NCBI GenBank assembly: GCA_001872625.1
Contig: MNXP01000050.1
Location: forward strand, 1-64,000
Length of the DNA stretch: 64,000 bases
DNA from: Bacteroidetes bacterium CG2_30_33_31
GTDB taxonomy: Bacteria > Bacteroidota > Bacteroidia > Bacteroidales > UBA1556
Direction of reading: 5' to 3'
Made by a program: the position numbers and the translations under genes. This document shows, in pieces, positions 53,634 to 62,235 of the stretch (positions within the stretch are counted from its first letter, which is position 1; each line of letters begins with the position of its first letter). The notes beneath the pieces were generated by a model that had not been told where the DNA came from, ran no database searches, and was given only the letters and a program-made list of their open reading frames with translations.

Positions 53634-54764
53634 ATGAAATTTAAAATAGAAGCAAAAGACAACAAAAGTTCGGCAAGAGCTGCCACAATAAGCACAGATC
53701 ATGGTGAAATTCAAACTCCAATATTTATGCCTGTAGGCACTGTGGCAACGGTTAAAGCTGTGCACATAAAGGATTTAAAAGAAGACGTAAGAGCCCAGAT
53801 TATTCTTGGAAACACTTATCATTTAAATCTACGTCCAGGGACTGAAATATTAGAGGCTGCTGGTGGACTGCATAAATTTAACGGATGGAATAGACCAATT
53901 TTAACTGATAGTGGTGGATATCAAGTTTTTAGCTTAAGTGAAACGCGAAAAATAATGGAAAATGGCGTACATTTTCGCTCTCATATTGATGGGTCCAAGC
54001 ATTTATTTACACCAGAAAATGTGGTAGAAAAACAGCGACTTATAGGCTCTGATATTATGATGGCTTTAGATGAATGTACTCCATATCCATGCGATTACAA
54101 TTACGCAAAAGAGTCGATGCATTTAACACACCGCTGGCTGGATAGAGGCATTAGCAAATTTCAAAATACTGAAAGAAAATATGGTTTTTCACAGACATAC
54201 TTCCCTATCGTACAAGGTTCTGTTTATAAAGATTTAAGAAAACAATCTGCAGAATATATTGCTTCACGAAGTATGGAAGGAAATGCAATAGGCGGGCTTT
54301 CAGTTGGTGAACCTGTGGAAATGATGTATGAAATGATAGAATTGGTAAATGTCATTTTGCCTTTGGACAAGCCTCGCTACCTTATGGGAGTAGGCACTCC
54401 CACAAATATTTTGGAAGGAATTGCTCGAGGTATAGATATGTTCGACTGTGTGATGCCAACACGAAATGGTCGAAATGGAATGTTATTCACCTCCGAAGGA
54501 ATTATAAATATCAAAAATCAAAAATGGCAAAATGATTTTTCATTAGTAGACCCAAATGGGCTATCATTCGTGGATTCACAATATTCTCGAGCTTACCTTC
54601 GGCATCTTTTTGTTTCTAATGAAAGCCTTGGCCCTATGATTGCCAGTTTACATAATCTAAGATTTTATTTGTGGTTGGTTGGCGAAGCAAGAAAACATAT
54701 TATTGAGGGCGATTTTTCTGAGTGGAAAAATTTAATATTGCCTAAATTAAGTTACAGATTGTAA
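53634..54764 (+). CDS. tgt: Queuine/preQ1 tRNA-ribosyltransferase
   Basis: Exchanges guanine at the wobble position of GUN tRNAs for preQ1. The 376-residue chain has ILTDSGGYQVFSLSETRKI with the general acid Asp, MALDECTPYP, GGLSVGEP and the nucleophile region DCVMPTRNGRNGMLF. The zinc site of most bacterial enzymes (C-x-C-xx-C...H) is altered: the three cysteine positions are Gly309, Ser311 and Asp314, while the His (His340) remains. This change may be general in Bacteroidota. No other queuosine gene is nearby. The N-terminus MKFKIEAKD is the usual family start. Confidence 0.94.
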   Translation: MKFKIEAKDNKSSARAATISTDHGEIQTPIFMPVGTVATVKAVHIKDLKEDVRAQIILGNTYHLNLRPGTEILEAAGGLHKFNGWNRPILTDSGGYQVFSLSETRKIMENGVHFRSHIDGSKHLFTPENVVEKQRLIGSDIMMALDECTPYPCDYNYAKESMHLTHRWLDRGISKFQNTERKYGFSQTYFPIVQGSVYKDLRKQSAEYIASRSMEGNAIGGLSVGEPVEMMYEMIELVNVILPLDKPRYLMGVGTPTNILEGIARGIDMFDCVMPTRNGRNGMLFTSEGIINIKNQKWQNDFSLVDPNGLSFVDSQYSRAYLRHLFVSNESLGPMIASLHNLRFYLWLVGEARKHIIEGDFSEWKNLILPKLSYRL

Positions 54765-54806
54765 TGAATAAATTCTTTTTAGAGATACAATTTTCCCTTA
54801 TTCATT
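54763..54806. terminator. Inverted repeat over the converging stop codons of tgt and the next gene
   Basis: AATGAATAA (54763-54771) and TTATTCATT (54798-54806) are exactly complementary and include the ends of both converging genes. The stem is AT-rich with a 26-base loop, so a bidirectional terminator is only weakly supported. Confidence 0.3.
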
Positions 54807-55577
54807 ATTAAATTTAGGTTTTCTTTTTTCCTTAAATGCTGCCATTCCTTCCATATAATCTTTTGAATTATATGCAGTTTCACGAAGTTGATTTATTTCT
54901 TTTATATTATTGGTATTCAACTTTTTATTAGCCAAAAACATATTTATTTGCCTTTTAATAACAGATATTGCTAAAGGCGAATTTGATGCAATTTGCTGCG
55001 CTAATTCTATTGTAAATTGTTCCAATTCATCCACTTCAACAAGATGATTTAGAATTCCTAATTGATAAGCTCTCATAGCAGCAATTGGCTTTGCAGAAAA
55101 AAATAATTCCTTGGCAATATTTGGCTGCACATTATTTAGAACTCTCATGATACCTTGAGTATTATAAGTAACTCCAATTTTGGCAGGAGTAATAGCAAAT
55201 GTTGTTTGATGAGTACCAATAAGAATATCGCAGGCGAAAGCTATATCGCAACCTCCACCCCAAACAGAGCCTTCCATCATTGCTATAACTGGAATTTTTA
55301 CTTTTTGAAGATTACGCAAAAGCACTTCGATAGGGTGATTGTTGGGAACGGGATCTATTCCTGGCTTAGAAAGTTCCTGTATATTGAAACCTGCACACCA
55401 AACTTTAGAGTTTTTATTTCCTTTTATAATCAATACTTTAGCATCGCTCTCATTAATATCATTCAAAATTTTCGAAAACTCTCGTAACATTTCTATTGAT
55501 AAAGAATTACGGCTTTCATCATTGTTGAAGATTAGAAATGTTATAAATTCTCGTTGATCTATGTTAAAGTATCTCAT
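54798..55577 (-). CDS. Enoyl-CoA hydratase/isomerase family, methylmalonyl-CoA decarboxylase type
   Basis: A 259-residue crotonase-fold enzyme. The oxyanion-hole elements are AGFNIQEL and GSVWGGGCDIAFACDI (about residues 103-118). The GSVWGG motif together with FAITPAKIGVTYNTQGI, with its Tyr before Asn, resembles YgfG/ScpB, which decarboxylates methylmalonyl-CoA to propionyl-CoA. The reaction is therefore likely but not proven; a general enoyl-CoA hydratase is the alternative. It is transcribed alone and converges with tgt. Confidence 0.85.
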   Translation of the reverse strand: MRYFNIDQREFITFLIFNNDESRNSLSIEMLREFSKILNDINESDAKVLIIKGNKNSKVWCAGFNIQELSKPGIDPVPNNHPIEVLLRNLQKVKIPVIAMMEGSVWGGGCDIAFACDILIGTHQTTFAITPAKIGVTYNTQGIMRVLNNVQPNIAKELFFSAKPIAAMRAYQLGILNHLVEVDELEQFTIELAQQIASNSPLAISVIKRQINMFLANKKLNTNNIKEINQLRETAYNSKDYMEGMAAFKEKRKPKFNNE

Positions 55578-55755
55578 CTAAATTAAGTATTTTGGAAAAC
55601 TTTTATACAATGCTAATTCTATATATGGTAATTGAAGATATTAACTTTTAGTAATAATATAAAAGTATCTGAAAAAAAAAATAAGTATTTATGTATCATA
55701 ATTGCAATAACTTGCTATATATCAGAGTATTTTTTTTAATTAGCCAAATAAGAGA

Positions 55756-56391
55756 CTATAAAAAATTTACTTGATAATCTTTTGAGATAATAACATTTGC
55801 TTCTTTTTTGAGATTAGCAACCATATCATGCTCTTTCAAAAGCACTTTCATTCTATATTCATTTTGTGGTTCCTTGCCTCTAAGTTTCTGTGCTTTACCA
55901 GTGTCGTGATATGTTAAATCAATAAATATCTTCATATCAATATTTTCTGTTTTTATTGCATAAAGACCGTCAATAATCAACATATCAATATCTGCGAAAT
56001 TGGTGGTTAACAAATCTACTTGTTCGGTAACCAAATCTACGCAAGGCATTGTAGAAAAAGCTTTATTTTTAAAATCTGAAATATTTTTATAAATCATTTG
56101 CCAGTCATATTCATCGTATCCAACAACATTCTCGATGCCATTTTTCTGTCGCCATTCAGTTCTTTCCAAAGGAAGAATCCGATAATAATTGTCGATATGA
56201 ATAGCCTTTGCAAATATTCCATAAGCACGTAAACCTTTGGCAATCACATGGGCAAGTTCTGTTTTACCAGTGCCAGATTCACCAGAAATAGCAACCGTCA
56301 TTCCTGTTTTTTTATTTTTAATAATTTCATTTACAATGATTTCACCAGCTTTACGGTGCTTATCTTCTATCAACAGTACGTCTCCAAGCAT
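55756..56391 (-). CDS. Uridine-kinase-like P-loop NTPase
   Basis: A 211-residue protein of the uridine kinase/phosphoribulokinase family. It has Walker A AISGESGTGKTELAHV (about residues 34-49), the HIDNYYRI substrate motif (DNYY in place of the usual DDFY), and IDMLIIDGLYAI as Walker B. The C-terminal lid has YHDTGKAQKLRGKE. Its substrate may not be uridine: there is a long acidic insert in the middle with GYDEYDWQMIYKN. A promoter box lies 27 bases upstream. Confidence 0.85.
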   Translation of the reverse strand: MLGDVLLIEDKHRKAGEIIVNEIIKNKKTGMTVAISGESGTGKTELAHVIAKGLRAYGIFAKAIHIDNYYRILPLERTEWRQKNGIENVVGYDEYDWQMIYKNISDFKNKAFSTMPCVDLVTEQVDLLTTNFADIDMLIIDGLYAIKTENIDMKIFIDLTYHDTGKAQKLRGKEPQNEYRMKVLLKEHDMVANLKKEANVIISKDYQVNFL

Positions 56392-56417
56392 AAGAATAAA
56401 TTTTAAGTTATTGATGG

Positions 56418-56425
56418 CAAATTTA
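56418..56425 (-). promoter_or_regulatory. -7 promoter element for the uridine-kinase-like gene
   Basis: The minus strand reads TAAATTTG, 27 bases before ATG 56391. Confidence 0.5.
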
Positions 56426-56456
56426 TAGATTCTTTAATGCAAATCTATTTCTTTTT

Positions 56457-56831
56457 TTAACGAATTTTTAGCGCCGAAATAATAATCAGAATCCAAGAAG
56501 CCATCATAATTGCGCCGCCAATAGGAATAACAAAATTTAAAGCGGATGAAAAATTGAATCCTTTTAGAAATATTGGTAATGAAAACAATAAACTTCCGAG
56601 CAAAAATCCTACTGCTCCCCAATTGAAGAGTTCAATTTCAAAAATTTTTGCCATCAAAACTGCAATTAATGCAATCAAGGAATGTATTAGTAATATATTT
56701 TGAGCAGTATTAAAACTTTCAAAAGTGCCATTTTCTATCAGCATTGGCTTAATTGCATGAGCACTTAATGAACTCATTAAAAGCCCAATAAAACCATAGA
56801 ATGCAGCGGTCATTATTATGTATTTTGTCAT
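56457..56831 (-). CDS. DUF423 membrane protein
   Basis: A 124-residue protein with four transmembrane helices, matching DUF423: FYGFIGLLMSSLSAHAIKPM at the start, then the ALIAVLMAKI helix and GFLLGSLLFSLPIFLKGF, ending in PIGGAIMMASWILIIISALK. The function is unknown; the family includes YwdK-like proteins. I use ATG 56831; a longer reading would cover the promoter box at 56853-56860. Confidence 0.9.
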   Translation of the reverse strand: MTKYIIMTAAFYGFIGLLMSSLSAHAIKPMLIENGTFESFNTAQNILLIHSLIALIAVLMAKIFEIELFNWGAVGFLLGSLLFSLPIFLKGFNFSSALNFVIPIGGAIMMASWILIIISALKIR

Positions 56832-56852
56832 TATTTTAAAATTAATTTTGAG

Positions 56853-56860
56853 CAAAGATA
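56853..56860 (-). promoter_or_regulatory. -7 promoter element for the DUF423 gene
   Basis: The minus strand reads TATCTTTG, 22 bases before ATG 56831. Confidence 0.6.
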
Positions 56861-56903
56861 GATGAATTGAATATAGTTTACCAAAACATCGCAAATTACA
56901 AAT

Positions 56904-56929
56904 AAAAAAAAGGCCATCGAGCGATGGCC
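56904..56929 (-). terminator. Strong rho-independent terminator of the T9SS repeat-protein gene
   Basis: GGCCATCG (56912-56919) and CGATGGCC (56922-56929) form a perfect GC-rich eight-pair stem with a two-base gap. On the minus strand it is followed by eight T (56904-56911). Confidence 0.9.
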
Positions 56930-56953
56930 AGTTTTACCCCACAAAACATTTGG

Positions 56954-58570
56954 TTAATATACTTGCAGTTTCTTTGTAATGATATTGTTGTTCTGAATAA
57001 TTCTTACCAAATAAATTCCTCTTTCCATTTCAGCGGTATTTATTTCAATATTAGTATTTTGTGAATTTATGTTTCTTTCTAATTGGCCATTGACAGAATA
57101 AATTTCAATTGTTTTCTCGCCTGTAGTTCCCATTTCAATATTAATATTTGAGCCATTTGCCACTGGGTTTGGAAATATTTTTGCTTCGACAGCATTGGCA
57201 TCCATAATTACATTTATAATTTTTGATGTTGATGATTTTCCGTCAAAATCAACTTGTTTCAATATGTAATAATTGGCTCCTTCAGTAGGATTCTCATCAT
57301 TAGCAGAATATGTAAGCATTATGTTTGAGTTTCCGTTTCCAGTTACCTTTGCAACTATTTCAAAATCAACGCCATTCTTAGATTTCAACACTTCAAAATG
57401 CTCATTATTTATTTCGGTAGCTGTTGCCCAAGATAGAGTAACAATTTTATTATTTATAGTGGCAGAAAAGTCAATCAAATTAACAGGAAGAGTAGCACCT
57501 TCACCAGCGCAAATCACGCAATAAATGCCTTTGGCACCATTTGTTGGATCAGTTGCTCCATTGGAATTGCACAAGTTTCCGCTTCCATCAATTAAGCCAA
57601 CCGAATTAGCTATACCATCAACAAAAATAGCTCCTTCATTGTGTATTGTACCTGCATTTTCAAGATTATTTGTTATGTTTAAAGTTCCTGAATTGTCAAT
57701 TATAACTACATCATTTTGAAAATCACCACCAACATTTATTGTGTTAGAATTGTTTATATATGCTTGATTTTCAAAATCATCTGCCACTGTAATCGTACCC
57801 GAATTGTTAAATGGACCTTGGTTTTCAAAATTATCTGTGCCAACAATATTTCCAGAATTAATTAAAATTGCGTTGTTATCATTTTTTATTTCATCATCTA
57901 CTGAAAGACTTCCTGAGTTAGAAAATGTTCCTTTGTTTTTAAATTCCTCTTCTACGTTAAATGTTCCAGAATTTAAAAAATAGCTATTGTTAGAATTTGT
58001 AAATTCATCCGCTAATGTTATTGTTCCTGAGTTGATTATTGTATCATAGTTAACAAATGAATTGTTGACTGTTAAAACTGCATTATTTGAATTATTGAAA
58101 ATTCCACCCGTATTATTTTTGAATAAACCATTTACAGTAAGGCTTGAATTATTTGTAAAGCTGCCTTCTTGATTTGCAAAATCAACATGAACAGTTATGT
58201 TTCCATTATTTACAACAGTGGTTTGACCCCAGTCAGCTGTAAAATATTTAATATTTAAAGTGCCATTATTTATAAATGTACTATTCTCTTTTACCGTAAA
58301 ATTCTTGGAACTGCCATTAATCGAAGCATTTTGCGAAATAACAAGCCTACCATAAACATTCAAAGTAACATTCAAATTAACATTGTGATTTACCAAAACT
58401 GTATCTTTAAAATTACTGTTAAAATTAGGTTTTGAAGGACTCCACGTGCTATTGCTATTCCAATTGCCATTGCTAACAGTAGTGTAAACTGTTGCAAATG
58501 TATTTATGCTTAATAAGATTGCAAATGTTAGAGTTATGAATTTTGATTTTATGCTGCAAATTGTTTTCAT
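56954..58570 (-). CDS. Secreted repetitive beta-helix protein with type A T9SS sorting domain
   Basis: A 538-residue exported protein. The signal peptide (FITLTFAILLSINTFA) is followed by a region of about ten tandem units of 20-23 residues from about residue 90 to 320. Each has an FxN...xxNSGT(I/L)xVxxxF pattern, for example FTNSNNSYFLNSGTFNVEEE and DDFENQAYINNSNTINVGGD. Such Asn/Ser/Gly-rich units usually fold as a right-handed beta-helix. After CVICAGEGATLPV comes a fibronectin-like module and the type A sorting domain (FPNPVANGSNINIE; MERGIYLVRII). The likely role is a surface adhesin. The gene ends in the strong hairpin at 56904-56929. Confidence 0.88.
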   Translation of the reverse strand: MKTICSIKSKFITLTFAILLSINTFATVYTTVSNGNWNSNSTWSPSKPNFNSNFKDTVLVNHNVNLNVTLNVYGRLVISQNASINGSSKNFTVKENSTFINNGTLNIKYFTADWGQTTVVNNGNITVHVDFANQEGSFTNNSSLTVNGLFKNNTGGIFNNSNNAVLTVNNSFVNYDTIINSGTITLADEFTNSNNSYFLNSGTFNVEEEFKNKGTFSNSGSLSVDDEIKNDNNAILINSGNIVGTDNFENQGPFNNSGTITVADDFENQAYINNSNTINVGGDFQNDVVIIDNSGTLNITNNLENAGTIHNEGAIFVDGIANSVGLIDGSGNLCNSNGATDPTNGAKGIYCVICAGEGATLPVNLIDFSATINNKIVTLSWATATEINNEHFEVLKSKNGVDFEIVAKVTGNGNSNIMLTYSANDENPTEGANYYILKQVDFDGKSSTSKIINVIMDANAVEAKIFPNPVANGSNINIEMGTTGEKTIEIYSVNGQLERNINSQNTNIEINTAEMERGIYLVRIIQNNNIITKKLQVY

Positions 58571-58900
58571 AATGAAAGTTTAAATTATTAACCGAAATGC
58601 ATTAGGCAAAACCTTTGCCATGAGTCTAAAAATTATTAATCAATTAAATTTCAGCTATATAAATTTTATAGATAATATTTTTATTCCCACATTCGGAATT
58701 TTATTCCACAAAATCCAATATATATCATTTTAGTTTTCAAAAATATCAGGCAATTAAGTGTTTCTTTCTAAAAGTATTTTTCAAGAGCATTTCTCATTTT
58801 AAACTCGTTTTTTTATTTTACCAATAACTTGCTAAAAAATCCCTAAATCTGTTTTTTACTCCTCTATGAAACATTTGATATTATATTTGTGCAAATTTTT
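58571..58900. other. AT-rich intergenic region with promoter at its right end
   Basis: No gene is seen. The GWxTD gene promoter is at the right end: TATATTTG at 58882-58889, 11 bases before ATG 58901. The left end should hold the promoter of the repeat-protein gene, but no convincing box was found. Confidence 0.45.
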
Positions 58901-60361
58901 ATGATGAAGCAAATTATATTTTTTCTTTTAATTTCAGTCAATATTTATCAGGTAAAAACCCAAGGATTGGAAGCATACTTAGATTATGGAACTTTTTTTG
59001 TTCCTAATGGAAAACCTTATGTAGAAGCATATTTATCCATTACTGGAAGAAGTATTAACTGGAAAAATGTTCAAGGAAATCCTTTTTCAAACATAGAAGT
59101 AACACTCATTTTGTGGAAAGATACAAGCATTGTGAATTTTTCTAAAGAAATAATAAAGGAAAATGGCATCAATGACTCAATATCTAAAACAATAAATATT
59201 ATTTACGAGCAAAGGCTGGAAGCAGAAAAAGGAAAATATAGACTTCAACTGCGACTTATTGACAAAAATGACAGTTTAAAACCAATGTATTCTGGGACTG
59301 AAATTGATATTGATTTTCCAAATGATAGCACCTCAATTTCTTCTATCATGAATGTTAAATCTTATTCTAAAACGACAACCGCAAGTAAAATAACGAAATC
59401 AGGAGTTGACATAATTCCCAGAATATCTAATTTTTATCGAACAAAAGATAACATATTCACATTCTATGCAGAAATATATCCAAAAAAAAATCTTAAACTT
59501 GACGAACAATATCTAATTGTTTTCTATTTAAAAAATCATGAAAACAATAATGCCCTACCAAAATTCAAAAAATTCAAAAAGATATCAGCCTCTGAAGTAA
59601 ATATTTTATTATCTTCTTTCAATATAAGTGGTTTGGCAAGCGGAAATTACGATTTTATTATTGATGTTATCGATAAGAATAACAAGCAATTAGCCTCACA
59701 ATCATATTTCATTCAAAGGGAAAATTTGAATTTGAAAATTCCATTTGAGGATATTCAAGCATTAAGTATCTCATCTACCTTTGTTGAAAATATTGCAAAT
59801 GCTGATACTTTGAAATTGATAATTGAATCGATGCGACCAATTACATCTTCTGTTGAAGTTGAATTTGCTAATAAAATTATAAAACAGGGCGATGAGTTGA
59901 TTATGCGCCAATATTTATTACATTTCTGGGAACAAAGAAATATCGATAATCCTGAATTACCTTTTAGCGAGTATATTAAAGAGGTGCAAAAAGTGGAGAA
60001 ATCATACTCTACAATGATAAGACATGGTTTTGAAACTGACCGCGGTCGAGTATATTTGCAGTACGGACCACCAAACACAATTTCTGAAAATTATCATGAA
60101 CCTTCAGCTTACCCTTACGAAATATGGCATTACTACACACTTAACAGTCAACGAAATAGAAAGTTTATTTTCTATAACTCCGAACTTGCTTCTAAAGAAT
60201 TTTATCTACTCCATTCCGATGCTATTGGCGAAGTAAATGATTATCAATGGAGATTACATTTAAGAGCTCGCGACGAAAAATTCAAATCAATAGATGACAC
60301 AGGAGAAAATGCAAATGATTGGGGTTCAAAATATAATGAATGGTATGAATTGCCACACTAA
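58901..60361 (+). CDS. GWxTD domain protein
   Basis: A 486-residue exported protein with a signal peptide (IIFFLLISVNIYQVKTQG). The C-terminal third matches the GWxTD domain found in Bacteroidota and Acidobacteria: FETDRGRVYLQYGPPNTISE and YPYEIWHYYTLNSQRNRKFI. The first two thirds are beta-rich. The family function is unknown. The ATG at 58901 is chosen because an earlier GTG at 58889 overlaps the promoter box. It is transcribed alone, 119 bases before the GT2 gene, which has its own promoter. Confidence 0.88.
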   Translation: MMKQIIFFLLISVNIYQVKTQGLEAYLDYGTFFVPNGKPYVEAYLSITGRSINWKNVQGNPFSNIEVTLILWKDTSIVNFSKEIIKENGINDSISKTINIIYEQRLEAEKGKYRLQLRLIDKNDSLKPMYSGTEIDIDFPNDSTSISSIMNVKSYSKTTTASKITKSGVDIIPRISNFYRTKDNIFTFYAEIYPKKNLKLDEQYLIVFYLKNHENNNALPKFKKFKKISASEVNILLSSFNISGLASGNYDFIIDVIDKNNKQLASQSYFIQRENLNLKIPFEDIQALSISSTFVENIANADTLKLIIESMRPITSSVEVEFANKIIKQGDELIMRQYLLHFWEQRNIDNPELPFSEYIKEVQKVEKSYSTMIRHGFETDRGRVYLQYGPPNTISENYHEPSAYPYEIWHYYTLNSQRNRKFIFYNSELASKEFYLLHSDAIGEVNDYQWRLHLRARDEKFKSIDDTGENANDWGSKYNEWYELPH

Positions 60362-60455
60362 GCAATTAATTTCTTCAATTTCATTTATAAATTTCTGAAA
60401 TATATCAATTAATTTATATTGCTCAATAATAGAAAGTAAAAGATATTAATTTATA

Positions 60456-60463
60456 TATATTTG
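60456..60463 (+). promoter_or_regulatory. -7 promoter element (TATATTTG) for the GT2 gene
   Basis: A perfect TAnnTTTG match 18 bases before ATG 60481. Confidence 0.6.
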
Positions 60464-60480
60464 CACAATAATTTCAAAGC

Positions 60481-61521
60481 ATGCAATCAACAGTCAGCAG
60501 CAGAAGTTCAGTAGCGGTAGTAATTCTTAACTGGAATGGTAAAAAATTTTTAGAAAAATTTCTTCCATCAGTTGTTAGCAATAGTGGAGATGCTGAAATT
60601 ATAATGGCAGATAATAATTCATCTGACGATTCGATTTCGTTTATGGCAATTAATTATCCAAATATTAGAATTATTAAAAATAGCGAAAACGGTGGCTTTG
60701 CCAAGGGTTATAATGATGCGCTAAAGCAAATAAAATCAGACTATTACATTTTACTTAATTCAGATATTGAAGTTACTCCTAACTGGATAGATCCATTATT
60801 TGATTTGATGGAAAACGATTCAATGATAGCAGCTTGCCAACCAAAATTAAGATCATACTATCAACAGGACGAATTTGAATATGCTGGAGCAGCTGGAGGT
60901 TTTATTGATAAATGGGGCTATCCTTTCTGTCGGGGACGTATTTTTGGTCATCTTGAAAAAGACGAAGCACAATATGAAAATGTTGAGGAAGTCTTTTGGG
61001 CTACTGGTGCAGCAATGTTTGTACGCGCCAAATATTTTTGGGAAGTTGGTGGACTCGACGAAGATTTCTTTGCTCACATGGAAGAAATTGATCTCTGTTG
61101 GAGATTAAAGAACAAAGGTTACAAAATTATGGTACACCCACAATCTGTTGTATTTCATGTAGGTGGAGGCACTTTGCCGAAAAATTCTCCAACAAAAACT
61201 TATTTAAATTTCAGAAACAATTTTTATCTTTTGTATAAAAACTTGCCAAAGAAAAGGTTTAAAAGAGTTTTTATTTTCCGCTTAATTTGGGATGGAGTTG
61301 CGGGTATAAAATTTTTAGTTGAGGGCAATTGGAGAGATTCTTTGGCGGTGATGAAAGCCCATTTTCACTTTTACAAAAACCTTTCTAAAAATTATAAAAA
61401 AAGAAAAGCAATACATCAAACTAATGTTAGCAAAATTTATCAAAAAAATATTGTTTTTGAGCACTTTATCCTTCGTAAAAATAAATTTAGTCAGTTAAAT
61501 AAAGATTCATTTTCGATTTAA
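60481..61521 (+). CDS. Glycosyltransferase family 2 (rhamnosyltransferase-like)
   Basis: A 346-residue GT-A enzyme. It has VAVVILNWNGKKFLEKFLPS near the start, DNNSSDDS, the acceptor ENGGFAKGYNDALKQ, the metal-binding LLNSDIEVTPNWI and the later EEIDLCWRLKNKGYKI element. The C-terminal part is basic and helical and may contact the membrane. The sugar and acceptor are unknown; WcaA/RfbN-type rhamnosyltransferases are the nearest named relatives. It likely acts on surface glycan or glycoprotein, as T9SS cargo is often glycosylated. Confidence 0.9.
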   Translation: MQSTVSSRSSVAVVILNWNGKKFLEKFLPSVVSNSGDAEIIMADNNSSDDSISFMAINYPNIRIIKNSENGGFAKGYNDALKQIKSDYYILLNSDIEVTPNWIDPLFDLMENDSMIAACQPKLRSYYQQDEFEYAGAAGGFIDKWGYPFCRGRIFGHLEKDEAQYENVEEVFWATGAAMFVRAKYFWEVGGLDEDFFAHMEEIDLCWRLKNKGYKIMVHPQSVVFHVGGGTLPKNSPTKTYLNFRNNFYLLYKNLPKKRFKRVFIFRLIWDGVAGIKFLVEGNWRDSLAVMKAHFHFYKNLSKNYKKRKAIHQTNVSKIYQKNIVFEHFILRKNKFSQLNKDSFSI

Positions 61522-61557
61522 AGTTTTGCACTTCAATTTTTTCTAAAAACCTCGCTT

Positions 61558-62235
61558 TTACTCTTTTTCTAATATTATTTTTAGAGCTTCGCGCTTGGAT
61601 AAAATAGATATGTCATTAAATTCCACAAATTTCAAAACTGCCTTAGGATTAGTCTTTGAATATTCTCGCAAAGCCCAGCCAATGGCTTTTCGAATGAAAA
61701 ATTCATTTTCTTTGCTAAGACTTTTAATAATCTGAAATAGAATAGTTTGATTGGTAAATTTCTTATATTTTAGCTGAAATAATATAGCGGAGCGTTTCAA
61801 CCAGATATTGCTACTTTCAACCCAACATTTTATATTTTCTTCAATCAAAAAAGGGTAATTTTTTAAGAAGATTCCTAAACTTCTTGGAGCAATTCCATCA
61901 ACACTATCCCACCATGATTTACTTGTTATGAGCCTTTCGAATTGAGTTATATAACTCGCTGGTAATTTATTTGCATATCTTTCCAAGATCTCGCAAGCGC
62001 AATATTGATATTCCCGAAATGGCATCTCCCAAAGTTCATTAACTATTGAAATAAATTCAGATAATGAAACTTTACTAATAGCAGACATTGCTTCTTTTTG
62101 AAGTTCTCGGCGAAGTGAAGATTTAATACCCAAAAAATCAAACTTATTTTTCATATAAGCCGACATTTCTATTGCCTTTTGGGAAGATTTATTTTTCTCA
62201 AAAATTATGCTCAGGTCATGAACTATTTCATTCAT
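61558..62235 (-). CDS. AlkD-type DNA alkylation repair protein
   Basis: A 225-residue HEAT-repeat DNA glycosylase that removes alkylated bases such as 3-methyladenine and 7-methylguanine. Visible are KFDFLGIKSSLRRELQKEAM, LWEMPFREYQYCACEILERY, the SWWDSVDGIAPRSLGIFLKN motif with the catalytic Trp and Asp, and FFIRKAIGWALREYSKTNPK. All match the AlkD family. It overlaps the upstream TPR membrane gene by eight bases, which implies coupling in an operon. Confidence 0.9.
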   Translation of the reverse strand: MNEIVHDLSIIFEKNKSSQKAIEMSAYMKNKFDFLGIKSSLRRELQKEAMSAISKVSLSEFISIVNELWEMPFREYQYCACEILERYANKLPASYITQFERLITSKSWWDSVDGIAPRSLGIFLKNYPFLIEENIKCWVESSNIWLKRSAILFQLKYKKFTNQTILFQIIKSLSKENEFFIRKAIGWALREYSKTNPKAVLKFVEFNDISILSKREALKIILEKE

